Positions 16,733 through 24,984 of a stretch of DNA of 64,000 nt are shown piece by piece. The stretch's first letter is position 1. Each line of letters opens with the position of its first letter. The DNA lies in contig JAFTVF010000013.1 in the NCBI GenBank assembly GCA_017465865.1, forward strand, positions 186,001 to 250,000, read 5' to 3'. The translations under genes were made by a program, and so were the position numbers. Source of the DNA: Clostridia bacterium (GTDB taxonomy: Bacteria > Bacillota > Clostridia > Christensenellales > Borkfalkiaceae). The notes below the pieces were generated by a model that worked only from the letters and a program-made list of their open reading frames with translations, was not told the DNA's origin and did not search any database.

Positions 16733-18142
16733 TTATTTCTTATAAAGCGGGATTGCAAAGATGCCCTCGCCTGCTTCGAGTTCGATTTCGAATTTGCCGT
16801 TTTCAAGCACTTGGGTCGTCGGCTCGCCGTTTCTGTAATACAGAATGCCGTCTGCGTTTTCAAAGCTCAGCTGTACCTTATTCTTTCTCAAATAGTAAGG
16901 ATCGTCGTAGTTGAACAGCATAAACGCTTTCGTGCCGTCCTTATCCGAGAATTCGTTCATCGTGATATCGTATTTGCTCTTTACCGTTTCCACGTCCGTG
17001 ATCGGCTTTACCTTATCGCGTATCAAATCGAACGCTTCGTTCGACGCGGAGCGGCTACCCGTACCTACGTTGGTGTACGTATGCTCCCAGTTAAAGGCAA
17101 GCAGTACGTGCTCGTACTTCTTCACGTATTCGTTCGCTTCCTGTACCCAGTAATAGATATCCGTCGGCTCGCCGTCTACAATCATAGAGGTTTCGTTTGT
17201 CCACGCGATATAATCGTAATATTTAAGGGTGTGCGCGCCGAAAGAAAGGATATTGTACATATTCCAATTGATATCGGCAAAGCTCGCGGGGATTCTGTAC
17301 GACTGTCCGTCCGTATTACCGCCGAATACCTGTAAATACGCCGAGAAGCCTACGCCGTGCGCCTTTGCGCGCGTTGCCGCGTCTAAGTGCGCGATCAGGT
17401 TGGTTTCGTACATATACGGCGTGCCGTCTACTTTCTTACGGAGCGTGTAATAGTCTACGCTGTGGTGCTTGTTCACGGACTCTGCTTTGTCTAAAATATC
17501 CAAATACGTTTCCGCGTAATCGTCGTAGCTCTTTCCCAGCGAGCCAGCCAACGCCGTCGGGTTATGGCAAGCAAACAGGTTGCTGAAAAATTCGTAGCCT
17601 TTTCCGCCGTAGTTTTCGTTGAACCAAGTAAGGTGTCTGTTCCCCAAATCATCCAACTGCTTGATACCCGGTTCGTCAACGAAATAGAAGCCTTTCACCG
17701 CGGGATATTGCGAGAAATCGAAGCCCGTAAAGGACTGCTCGAAGTAGCAGGGCGCGCCCTCGGCAGGCGTTTCTTCTACCCATTTACTGTGCTGACGGAT
17801 AAAAGCGTCCAGCCCCACTTCCTCGCAGACTTTCAAAGATTTTACGAAGCTCCCGTTTTCGGAAGTATCGACGGGCTTGTTATCCGCCGCGCCGACGACG
17901 ATGGGAACGGCGGTAAATCCTGCCGCCTTATACTGCTCCGCTTTTGCCTTGTCCGACATATCAGGCGGACAATCCGCCATCATACGGATCTGCTGTCCGT
18001 TATCCTCGTAGGTGGGGATATACAGATCGTCCAGCGTAACCGTACCTCCGTTTCCGCTGTTTCCGCTTTTACCTCCGCAGCCTACCGCGCCGAGCGTCAT
18101 TGTCAAAGCCAATGCCAAAACCAATGCTTTTTTGCCTTTCAT
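16733..18142 (-). CDS. Lipoprotein DEP/DxYP TIM-barrel protein (subfamily I)
   Basis: This 469-residue protein has a signal peptide with lipobox AVGC (Cys22) and a Gly/Ser/Asn linker. The barrel starts at RMMADCPPD and carries YFVDEP (Asp156-Glu157). Where relatives have DxYP it has D-Y-Y-T-L (Asp230), so the Pro is replaced by Thr. Later landmarks are LQVFGGN and the C-terminal EIELEAGEGIFAIPLY. It should act on the outer membrane face, the cytosolic sister gene lying just downstream. The relaxed DxYP motif could mean altered specificity or a binding role. The start is supported by the AAGGAG-like site before the ATG and by the intact signal peptide. Confidence 0.78.
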   Translation of the reverse strand: MKGKKALVLALALTMTLGAVGCGGKSGNSGNGGTVTLDDLYIPTYEDNGQQIRMMADCPPDMSDKAKAEQYKAAGFTAVPIVVGAADNKPVDTSENGSFVKSLKVCEEVGLDAFIRQHSKWVEETPAEGAPCYFEQSFTGFDFSQYPAVKGFYFVDEPGIKQLDDLGNRHLTWFNENYGGKGYEFFSNLFACHNPTALAGSLGKSYDDYAETYLDILDKAESVNKHHSVDYYTLRKKVDGTPYMYETNLIAHLDAATRAKAHGVGFSAYLQVFGGNTDGQSYRIPASFADINWNMYNILSFGAHTLKYYDYIAWTNETSMIVDGEPTDIYYWVQEANEYVKKYEHVLLAFNWEHTYTNVGTGSRSASNEAFDLIRDKVKPITDVETVKSKYDITMNEFSDKDGTKAFMLFNYDDPYYLRKNKVQLSFENADGILYYRNGEPTTQVLENGKFEIELEAGEGIFAIPLYKK

Positions 18143-18172
18143 ACTATTTCTCCTTATTTATTTTTTATTTTC

Positions 18173-20818
18173 TTAACCGAATGTGATGTCCGAGCTGATC
18201 AGCCATTCGCCACCCGTTAATTTCACGTAGCTGTATTCGCCGCGCTTACGCGACTTTAACTGTTTCGATCCGTACACGTAGAACGTTTCGCATACGCTCC
18301 GCGGAAGCCGTACCTCGCCCTCCACGCCAAACGGTACGTTAATACGCAGTTTCATACTCCCGCATGCGTCGTACTCGATCGAAGCCTTGCCGTATTTCGT
18401 TTGCTTGCTTGCGTATGCGCCGTAGATCGTGTCCGTACACTTGGGGGCAAATAAAATCTTTTTCTCGCACAGTCTGCTCAGATCCAGCCCCGCAACGTGT
18501 TTATAAAGCCACGCCACCACGCTCCCGTACATGGGATGGCAGTGGGATACGTCGCCGTCGAGCGCCGTGCCTTCTTCCCCCTCCACGCTACGAGTCTTGG
18601 GCCAATATTTGCTCCAATGCTCGCAAAGCGTGGTGTCGTTTTCCAGCATCCAAGCGTACGAGGGGTATTCCCGCTGTTGCATAAGTTTCATTGCAACGTC
18701 GCTATCCCCGTGCTCGACTAAGGCTTGGAGCAGTATCGGGGTAAGTACGATCCCCGTATCGATATGCCCCGTTTCCCGATAATGGGCGACGACCTTTTCC
18801 CAGAGCTTTTCAGAAATCTCAGGCTCGGCAATGCCGTTGATCAGCGGTAAAATATCCTCGCCTTGCACGCCGTTACCGTAACAGAATTTTTCCGTATCGA
18901 AGAATTTGGCGTTGATCGCTTGTTTGATATATCCGCGTAATGCTTCCATATCCTCGGATATTTTGCGTTCGCCGAGAATATCGCAGGCCTCCTTAATCTG
19001 CGAAACCGCCGAATAAAAGGCGAGCGTGTTTACGTACGCGGTGTTGCTCGCAATCTCGTCCGGCGCGAGCCAATCCCCGAGCAACCATACGGTACAGGTC
19101 TTTCGAATGATATAATCACCCTCGTGCATGGAGTTATAAAAGTCTACGAGCTTTAAGGCGGGTTGCAGAGCTTCCCTCAGCACCGATTTATCGCCCGTGA
19201 ATTTATAGAGAGTGAGTGGTACGGAAGTCAACGCGTTGCACCACCAATACCCGCCACCGCCCGCGATAAACGGTGCGGTATAGGGCACCCAGCCGTTCTT
19301 GCCTTGCGCGGAAATAATATCCTGTAACCATTTTCTGTAAAACTCTTCCGCACCGAACACGTACATTGCCGACTCGGCAACCAACTGCCCGTCACCTGTA
19401 TACGGTAATTTTTCTCTGTGCGGGCAATCGCTCGGCACGCCACAGTGCATATTGTCCTTTTGCGTGAGCACGAACGCGCGGTACAGATCGTTGAGTATCT
19501 TAGACGAGCAACGGAATTGTCCGTTCTCCTCTACGTCCGTACTGATAAACAGCGACTGTACGGACAAGATCTCCGCGCCCTTGGGCAATTCGATCTCCGC
19601 ATAGCGGTAACAGTTCCAGTGAAAGAGCGGGGCAATCTCGTCTACCTCACCACTCAACACGTATTCTCCCTGCTGGTCGATATACCCAACGGGCGTTTCC
19701 CCGTTCTCATAAGCAATCCAACGGCTCGTGTGCGGGTTGGGCTTGCCGTCTTGGTCTAATACTTCGTAGTATTTGACCGTAAGATCGTCGCCTCTCTTGC
19801 CCTTGACTTGGAGTTTTAATCCCCCCGTATGGTTTTTCCCGAAATCGTACAGGAGCTTGTTCCCCGTCTTTTTTACCTCGATCGGGTCGAGCGTTTCTAT
19901 CACTACGTCCTTTTCCGCAAGCGCGGGCACTAATTCTCCGCTCGGCGGGGTGCAGGGCGTTGCGCTGATAAACGCTTCGGGGTCTTTTGTAAAGTCCTCG
20001 AAATCCCCCGCGAACAGTTGCGATTTTTTCGCCGTATTACGAACCTGACAAGCACCGTCGCTTTTGATTACCGTTTTCGAGGTCTGACCTTGGATATGTA
20101 ATTCGAAAAACAGCTTCGGCGTGCCGAACGTAAAGCTAGGATCAACGAAATCCTTGTCCGTGTTACAGTACCAGCCCGTTCCAAGTAGCACACGCAATTC
20201 GTTTGCGCCTTGCTTCACCAGCGCGCTTACGTCATAGGTATCGTAGCATACCTTTTTCTTACCCTCGGCAAAGTTCTCCTCGTCGTACCATTTATTGTTG
20301 GAAAGATTTCGACGAATATCGAAATCGGTCAACAGGGGTTTGAAATAGTACGGGTCGGTCGGCGCGCCGTTGACGGACGAGGAATAAAATCCAAGCCCGA
20401 CGATATACAGCCTTGCGCTAACGATTTCTTCTCGTATATCGAACATAGTCAAAAATTCGGACACTCTGCCGTCGAAACGGGGATTGTCTATCCATTCCCC
20501 GACGAGCGTTTCCGTGTTTAAGCCCGCTTCCACCGAATAGATTTCGGAATAGATTTTTCCTTCCTCCGTCGTTACGCACGCGCGGTAAAAAATACGCTCT
20601 CCGCAGGAAAATCCGTCAAATCCGATCGAAATATATCCGTTTTCGCTTTTTTCGCTTTTGAAAAATTTCCCTGTTTTGACTTCCTCTTCGGTGCGGAAAA
20701 ACTCGTATTCCACCCATCTTATTTCGGGGATATTCTCCGTTTCTACGGAAAAACGCAACCGCTGAAAATCCATGCCCTTCGGGTTTATTTGTCCGTTACA
20801 TTTCACTATTATAAGCAT
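18173..20818 (-). CDS. GH78-like alpha-L-rhamnosidase
   Basis: This 881-residue protein matches bacterial alpha-L-rhamnosidases: N-terminal beta domains and then an (alpha/alpha)6 barrel. The family landmark DCPHREKLPYTGD lies at residues 464-476; the usual form is DCPxRxExxGWTGD, so 'GW' is replaced by 'PY'. Asp464, Glu469 and Asp476 fit the expected conserved acids. A C-terminal beta domain ends the protein. No signal peptide is present, so it works in the cytosol and should remove terminal rhamnose, or a similar sugar, from imported oligosaccharides. It is the first gene of operon I, under the AraC-linked promoter at 20851-20879. The ribosome site before the ATG is weak (GTGGTAG); a GTG four codons in and an ATG at codon 16 are alternatives without better sites. 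Confidence 0.82.
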   Translation of the reverse strand: MLIIVKCNGQINPKGMDFQRLRFSVETENIPEIRWVEYEFFRTEEEVKTGKFFKSEKSENGYISIGFDGFSCGERIFYRACVTTEEGKIYSEIYSVEAGLNTETLVGEWIDNPRFDGRVSEFLTMFDIREEIVSARLYIVGLGFYSSSVNGAPTDPYYFKPLLTDFDIRRNLSNNKWYDEENFAEGKKKVCYDTYDVSALVKQGANELRVLLGTGWYCNTDKDFVDPSFTFGTPKLFFELHIQGQTSKTVIKSDGACQVRNTAKKSQLFAGDFEDFTKDPEAFISATPCTPPSGELVPALAEKDVVIETLDPIEVKKTGNKLLYDFGKNHTGGLKLQVKGKRGDDLTVKYYEVLDQDGKPNPHTSRWIAYENGETPVGYIDQQGEYVLSGEVDEIAPLFHWNCYRYAEIELPKGAEILSVQSLFISTDVEENGQFRCSSKILNDLYRAFVLTQKDNMHCGVPSDCPHREKLPYTGDGQLVAESAMYVFGAEEFYRKWLQDIISAQGKNGWVPYTAPFIAGGGGYWWCNALTSVPLTLYKFTGDKSVLREALQPALKLVDFYNSMHEGDYIIRKTCTVWLLGDWLAPDEIASNTAYVNTLAFYSAVSQIKEACDILGERKISEDMEALRGYIKQAINAKFFDTEKFCYGNGVQGEDILPLINGIAEPEISEKLWEKVVAHYRETGHIDTGIVLTPILLQALVEHGDSDVAMKLMQQREYPSYAWMLENDTTLCEHWSKYWPKTRSVEGEEGTALDGDVSHCHPMYGSVVAWLYKHVAGLDLSRLCEKKILFAPKCTDTIYGAYASKQTKYGKASIEYDACGSMKLRINVPFGVEGEVRLPRSVCETFYVYGSKQLKSRKRGEYSYVKLTGGEWLISSDITFG

Positions 20819-20850
20819 ACAATACTACCACTATAAAATTCTTCAATAAA

Positions 20851-20879
20851 ATTATAAAATATTTTCCCCTTGACTTCAA
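20851..20879 (-). promoter_or_regulatory. Promoter of operon I
   Basis: TTGAAG (20874-20879) and TATAAT (20851-20856) are 17 bp apart on the minus strand, giving a leader of roughly 26 nt before the GH78-like gene. The whole block from here to 20917 aligns without gaps to 27772-27838. Confidence 0.75.
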
Positions 20880-20917
20880 TACACTCTATTGATTAAAACA
20901 TTCTTTCCATTGACTTT
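20878..20917 (-). promoter_or_regulatory. Likely AraC activator site of operon I (21-bp-spaced direct repeats)
   Basis: Two direct copies of TCAAT[AG]GA (TCAAT at 20909-20913 and 20888-20892) stand 21 bp apart, the nearer one abutting the -35. This is the usual layout for AraC-family activators. By eye, 32 of 40 bases match the element at 27799-27838 at the same distance from TATAAT. Confidence 0.65.
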
Positions 20918-21148
20918 TTATGAAAATATTTTACTGGATTTGTAAAAATTTCCAAAAAATTCTGTAAATTGACTTCTTTTGTTTTGTCAGCCGTTCGATC
21001 GGGCGCTATCGGGCGTTTATGAAATTTACGGTCAAGCTCTATGCTCTCCAAGCGTGCCAGCACTGATTTTTTGTATTTTTGGCTTATTTTCAGGGGCGGG
21101 AGGGGATATTTTGGGTATTCTTTTTGTTTCCGCAGTTTATTATAAAAT

Positions 21149-21196
21149 GTATTGAAAAATTTTTCAATACAGATGATTGACGGAAACGTTCTGTCA
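21149..21196. promoter_or_regulatory. Palindromes upstream of the first araC promoter
   Basis: A perfect 22-bp palindrome (21149-21170) built of GTATTGAAAAA halves is followed by the 19-bp inverted repeat at 21178-21196, which ends 1 bp before the -35. GTATTG also occurs next to the -35 of both AraC-linked promoters, so autoregulation is possible. Confidence 0.45.
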
Positions 21197-21197
21197 G

Positions 21198-21226
21198 TTG
21201 ACATTACGAGAAAAATGTGGTATGCT
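21198..21226 (+). promoter_or_regulatory. Promoter of the first araC gene
   Basis: Perfect TTGACA (21198-21203), 17-bp spacer, TATGCT (21221-21226). Because this promoter overlaps the farthest-upstream in-frame start at 21217, translation must begin later, at 21250. Confidence 0.75.
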
Positions 21227-21249
21227 ATATAAAAAGGAGGGATTTGGGT

Positions 21250-22083
21250 ATGGAAAAGTTACTTATTAACGATTGGTTGACCTCGCCCACGATTCAATTC
21301 GTATCAAAAATCACGGTGTCGGACGACGAATCTTATCACAGCCATAACTTTTTCGAGATCTTTTATATTTTGGAGGGTTCGATCACGCACGTTTACAACG
21401 GCAAGAAAGAGGTGTTGGAAACGAACGACGTGCGCCTCTTGCGCTCCACCAAGGACAGCCATGAATTTATCCGAGAAAAGGGCGTTTCCTGTATGCACAG
21501 GGATATTATCATTTCCGAACAGCTCTTCAAAAAATGCTGTGATTTTATCGATCCTATGCTTTTTGATATGATCGTCAATTCCCCCGCGCCCCTGCAAGCA
21601 AAGCTCACTCAAACCAAGATCGTGGAATTTGAAAAAAGTTTTTCGGAACGGTTCTTCGTCGCGGCGGAAAAGAGCTTTTATACGAGGGAGGGAATCGGTA
21701 ATATTCTGACGGTTGATTTGCTCAACGTGTTTTTACAGGAGTTCCAAAACTCCCCAAACGGGTTTCCCATGTGGCTACATACCCTGTTGCCGCTCTTTTC
21801 AATACCCAAGCTCATGCGCGAGGGTTTAGATTCGATTATAAAAGGAATCAGCTACGACAAGAGCTATATTTGCCGTAGCTTCAAAAAACATATAGGCTGT
21901 ACCATGACGGAATATCTTCGGGATAAACGGCTGGATTACGCCGTTTCACTCCTTCTCACCACCGATAAGACGGTAGCGCAGGTCTGCGAGGAGATCGGGT
22001 TTGAATCCATTCCCTATTTCACCGTTTCGTTTAAGAATAAATACTCGCTGTCCCCCAAGCAATTCAAGCTAAAATTCAAATAA
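21250..22083 (+). CDS. AraC-family transcriptional regulator (systems I and III)
   Basis: A 277-residue protein with an N-terminal cupin sensor (HSHNFFEIFYILEG and the following strands) and a C-terminal double helix-turn-helix. The second helix-turn-helix includes VAQVCEEIGFESIPYFTVSFKNKYSLSP, which matches the AraC signature (I/V-A-x-x-x-G-F-x-S...F-x-x-x-F-K). AAGGAGG at 21234-21240 supports ATG 21250; an upstream start at 21217 would lie inside the promoter. It is divergent from operon I. Two promoters, one facing it and one heading operon III at 27772-27800, share the same 21-bp-spaced direct repeats, so it is the best candidate regulator for both. The inducer is probably a sugar or oligosaccharide binding the cupin domain. 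Confidence 0.88.
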   Translation: MEKLLINDWLTSPTIQFVSKITVSDDESYHSHNFFEIFYILEGSITHVYNGKKEVLETNDVRLLRSTKDSHEFIREKGVSCMHRDIIISEQLFKKCCDFIDPMLFDMIVNSPAPLQAKLTQTKIVEFEKSFSERFFVAAEKSFYTREGIGNILTVDLLNVFLQEFQNSPNGFPMWLHTLLPLFSIPKLMREGLDSIIKGISYDKSYICRSFKKHIGCTMTEYLRDKRLDYAVSLLLTTDKTVAQVCEEIGFESIPYFTVSFKNKYSLSPKQFKLKFK

Positions 22084-22112
22084 AAAAAGTGCGTTTTCAA
22101 ACGCACTTTTTT
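22084..22112. terminator. Bidirectional terminator between araC and operon III
   Basis: AAAAAGTGCGTTT and AAACGCACTTTTTT form a strong hairpin with A/T tails on both sides, right after the araC stop and just past the stop of the convergent gene at 22117. Confidence 0.85.
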
Positions 22113-22116
22113 CTCG

Positions 22117-24228
22117 TTATACCTGCAAAGTATTCGCTTTTCTGTAAGTGGGGATTTTGATCGTCAATTCGTAATCGAGCTGTCGGAGTTTCCAACGCAA
22201 GCCCTTTTCGTCCGTCGTATACTCCATACTCGGCTCCCAACCCAGCCTCGAATCCGCTTGCACGAGCGGGAGGGTATCCAAGACGTTTTCCCGTTCCGCC
22301 AACACGATCTTTTCGATCCCGTCGATTACTTCTTCGGCGGTTTTTTTATCGCCTGCAATACTCAATTTCTGTTTCAACAGATAATGCTCTTTCACATTCA
22401 GCACCGTACGGCAGGAATTACGCATAAATTTCGCGAGCCCCACGAGCTTTAACACCGCCTCGTCGGGATTTTCTATGCTCTCCAACACCCGAACGCCCTC
22501 GTTTATCAACGCTTCCATTTTCCGAATGGAAACTATTTCGTCGAAAATTCTGACCCCAGGCAGGGAGTTTTTCGCATCTAAATCGGGAGAATATACCCCG
22601 AAATAAATGGCGTTGCCGAACATAGCGTGCGGTTTCGAGGGCATTCTGCCCTGTTCGGGGATCGTCGCGGGCAGTCCTTCCATCACCCCCGACCAAAGCG
22701 GATAGGCAGGTCCGATACGGAATCCGCCGTACATATCCTCGTTCGTCGGCACGTAATGGGTGATCCCCTTGCTGAACAACGCCATCGCCCGTTCGACGGT
22801 CGGCGCGTTGTCGCCGTAATCGCGGCGGAGCAGGTTTTCAAGGGTAGTTTCCAAAGGCTCTACCTCGGTAAAGAACGCCTGTTTTTCCAGCTCGCAAATG
22901 ATCGAGGGATGAAATCCGTAATGGATATTTTCGAGCAAGCCCGCAAGCCCCCATTCTTTATGCGCCTGTTGCATGCGCTTGTAGCGTTTGATCCATTGCT
23001 GGGGCATCGGCTCGTACGGGATCACGCCGAAATCCCAAGTCCGACCCGAGGTCTGGCTGTTTGCCATCAGCTTGATCCCGCGTTTTTTCGCGGCGATCGC
23101 CTCGCTCGTGAAATACTTGCCCGGTCCGATATAGCCCAAGGTATAATCCCATACGTTTTCCACGGAATTTCCCAGCTCGTAGCGGTCGAACATATCCCAA
23201 GTCGCCATCAGCGTAATATTTTCGGGCAAGCGTTCAATCAGAGCAACGCGGTCCTTTTCAGGCGCATGCCCCCAGTTATAGGTACAGAAAATCACCTCCG
23301 CGTCCGCGCGGTATTTGCGTATGGAGCTTGCCACCATTTCCACCCATTCGGGATAGTCGTTACACGGCCACCAGCCTGGGCTGGTCTTGCCCGTCGGGAT
23401 ATTTTCTTCGAAATTCGCAACGAACGGCGTTTTGCCCACGGCAGGGTCGCGGCTGGCGAACTGGTTCGCCTCGCCGATCAGCGTAACGCCTTTGAGCTTC
23501 GGGCAAGCCTCGAACAGTTCCCCGTACAGTTGATCGTAAAATTCCTGCGCGCCCGCCTCGTCGGGGTGCTTGGAATGCTGCGCGTATAACTGCACGTATA
23601 CGTCGATCCCGTATTTTTCCGCGCGTTCGGCGATCAGCCGCACGTCGATATAACACCCGCGATTGTCCGTATACGCGTCTTTCAGCCACAGATCGATCGC
23701 GTCGTAACCGCTGTGCGCGATCCATTGAAACGCCTCGTCGGGATATTCGTACATTCCAAACGGCGATTGCGTGATACGGGGCGTAAACAACGCCTTGCGC
23801 GCCACCGTTCCCACCGTAATAAAGGGAGCTTTGCGGATACTCATCAGGTCTTCCAAATAATACAGAGCCTGCGCCACTCCGCGATCGTCGTAGCCCTCTA
23901 TCTTCACGCTGTTTTTTTGCGTTTGGATACGGTAGCCCATATACCCGTCGCCCTCGCCGAGGTCTTGCCCGAGCGAAACGGTAACCGTCGCCTCGTCCGC
24001 CTCTTTCACGATACACGCGGAAACGTTCATAGAGGTAAACAGATACTCCTCAAAATCGCGTACCGCCGTTAAAATCACAGGATTTTCGAAGTCTTTTACG
24101 AAAATTTTCACGCCGTTTACAAACGCAAATTCGTCCTCTTGCGGAAGAATATTCCCGTCGCGTACATTTTTCTTATGTACGCTTAAAAGCTCCGCTTTGA
24201 AATCGTAATTCTTCTGTTGTTTCAGCAT
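22117..24228 (-). CDS. Putative glycoside hydrolase with GH20/GH67-like N-terminal domain
   Basis: A 703-residue protein without signal peptide. The first 140 residues end in YDDRGVAQALYYLEDLM, typical of the alpha/beta domain that precedes the barrel in GH20, GH67, GH84 and GH115 enzymes. A TIM barrel follows from about residue 150 (SPFGMYEYPDEAFQWIAHSGYDAIDLW), with candidate catalytic acids in LIGEANQF and in the later TWDMFDRYE segment. I cannot place it in a numbered family. It is the last gene of operon III, 3 bp after the creatininase-like gene, with AAGGGG before the ATG. Likely role: cytosolic cleavage of an imported uronic-acid- or amino-sugar-containing oligosaccharide; this is inference from the fold. 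Confidence 0.65.
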   Translation of the reverse strand: MLKQQKNYDFKAELLSVHKKNVRDGNILPQEDEFAFVNGVKIFVKDFENPVILTAVRDFEEYLFTSMNVSACIVKEADEATVTVSLGQDLGEGDGYMGYRIQTQKNSVKIEGYDDRGVAQALYYLEDLMSIRKAPFITVGTVARKALFTPRITQSPFGMYEYPDEAFQWIAHSGYDAIDLWLKDAYTDNRGCYIDVRLIAERAEKYGIDVYVQLYAQHSKHPDEAGAQEFYDQLYGELFEACPKLKGVTLIGEANQFASRDPAVGKTPFVANFEENIPTGKTSPGWWPCNDYPEWVEMVASSIRKYRADAEVIFCTYNWGHAPEKDRVALIERLPENITLMATWDMFDRYELGNSVENVWDYTLGYIGPGKYFTSEAIAAKKRGIKLMANSQTSGRTWDFGVIPYEPMPQQWIKRYKRMQQAHKEWGLAGLLENIHYGFHPSIICELEKQAFFTEVEPLETTLENLLRRDYGDNAPTVERAMALFSKGITHYVPTNEDMYGGFRIGPAYPLWSGVMEGLPATIPEQGRMPSKPHAMFGNAIYFGVYSPDLDAKNSLPGVRIFDEIVSIRKMEALINEGVRVLESIENPDEAVLKLVGLAKFMRNSCRTVLNVKEHYLLKQKLSIAGDKKTAEEVIDGIEKIVLAERENVLDTLPLVQADSRLGWEPSMEYTTDEKGLRWKLRQLDYELTIKIPTYRKANTLQV

Positions 24229-24231
24229 AAC

Positions 24232-24972
24232 TCACCCCTTTATCATGGCAAGAATATCGTTTACGGCGATATCCACCATTTTTTGTCCAAGCTCCAAACT
24301 CATATCCTTTGCGGTTTCCGCAAACCAGTCGTCGGCGTCGTGTAAGCGTTCTAATTTGATCGACCCCGCATACAACGCTTCGAGCATAGAACATTCGTAA
24401 ACGCCCGCGTGATCGCCGCCGATCCCGTTTTTCGTGTACGGCACGCGAATGACCCGTATTCTGTTCCAAGGGCTGTCCGCTTCGGAGAGGTTCGCGTAAA
24501 AATCCTTGTTTTCTTTCTTGCCCCACCAGCCGTAGCCGCCCGTTTGTTCCAAATCCGCCATAATCAGCTTTTTCGCGGCTTTCATACACGCCAAGGTCAT
24601 GGGCATATAGTCCTCGGTCTGGTGCGCGATAACGATAAAAATATTCTTCTTGAACCCGCTGTCGAACAGGGATTTCAAGATACAGTACACGTAATTTTCC
24701 ATCGTGTCGCAATCGACGTTGATGGTGTTCGTTTCAGGTCCGCCCACGGCATAGCTCGCCACCCCGTACCAAACGGGCGGCAATACCATTGCAGGCGTTT
24801 TTTCCGCTACCTTTTCGCAGACCCCTTGCGCTACGAGCGTATCGCAGCCGTACGGGCAATGCGTGCTGTGGTATTCCATCGTGCCGATGGGCAGCAACAC
24901 GGGCAGAGCCTCTTTTTTTGCCTGTTCCGCCTCGCGCGGATAGCCCGTCGCTAAATTAAAACTATTCTCCAT
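24232..24972 (-). CDS. Creatininase-family amidohydrolase
   Basis: A 246-residue protein with the family's metal-site motifs: IGTMEYHSTHCPYGCDT (Glu33, His35, Asp44), AHQTED (His117) and GGDHAGVYE (His188, Glu193). The canonical HAGExETS is changed to HAGVYECS, losing the first Glu but keeping the second. Members use two metal ions to cleave cyclic or linear amides (creatinine, N-formyl pyrimidine intermediates, peptide substrates in mycofactocin maturation). In this operon it sits between a deacetylase and a glycosidase, so an amide on a modified sugar is a plausible target. The true substrate is unknown. Length is normal for the family. Confidence 0.82.
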   Translation of the reverse strand: MENSFNLATGYPREAEQAKKEALPVLLPIGTMEYHSTHCPYGCDTLVAQGVCEKVAEKTPAMVLPPVWYGVASYAVGGPETNTINVDCDTMENYVYCILKSLFDSGFKKNIFIVIAHQTEDYMPMTLACMKAAKKLIMADLEQTGGYGWWGKKENKDFYANLSEADSPWNRIRVIRVPYTKNGIGGDHAGVYECSMLEALYAGSIKLERLHDADDWFAETAKDMSLELGQKMVDIAVNDILAMIKG

Positions 24973-24984
24973 AATCCTTTCTCC

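Larger units (their letters stand above)
20819..21249. promoter_or_regulatory. Divergent control region between operon I and the first araC gene (431 bp, no gene seen)
   Basis: It holds the operon I promoter (20851-20879) with its upstream element (20878-20917), an AT-rich middle, a perfect 22-bp palindrome GTATTGAAAAA/TTTTTCAATAC (21149-21170), an inverted repeat TGACgGAA-acg-TTCtGTCA (21178-21196) and the araC promoter (21198-21226). A 103-codon frame on the minus strand across it lacks a ribosome site and is not called. Confidence 0.7.

Noticed and set aside
21181..21194. Possible CcpA cre site (GGAAACGTT core)
   Set aside because: Outer bases do not fit the cre consensus; it is better explained as part of the 21178-21196 inverted repeat.
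20893..21204. 103-codon minus-strand frame between operon I and araC
   Set aside because: No ribosome site, covers the araC promoter and operators, low-complexity Lys-rich translation.
21217..21249. Earlier start for the first AraC protein
   Set aside because: The codons overlap the -10 of its own promoter and the ribosome site; AAGGAGG fits ATG 21250.
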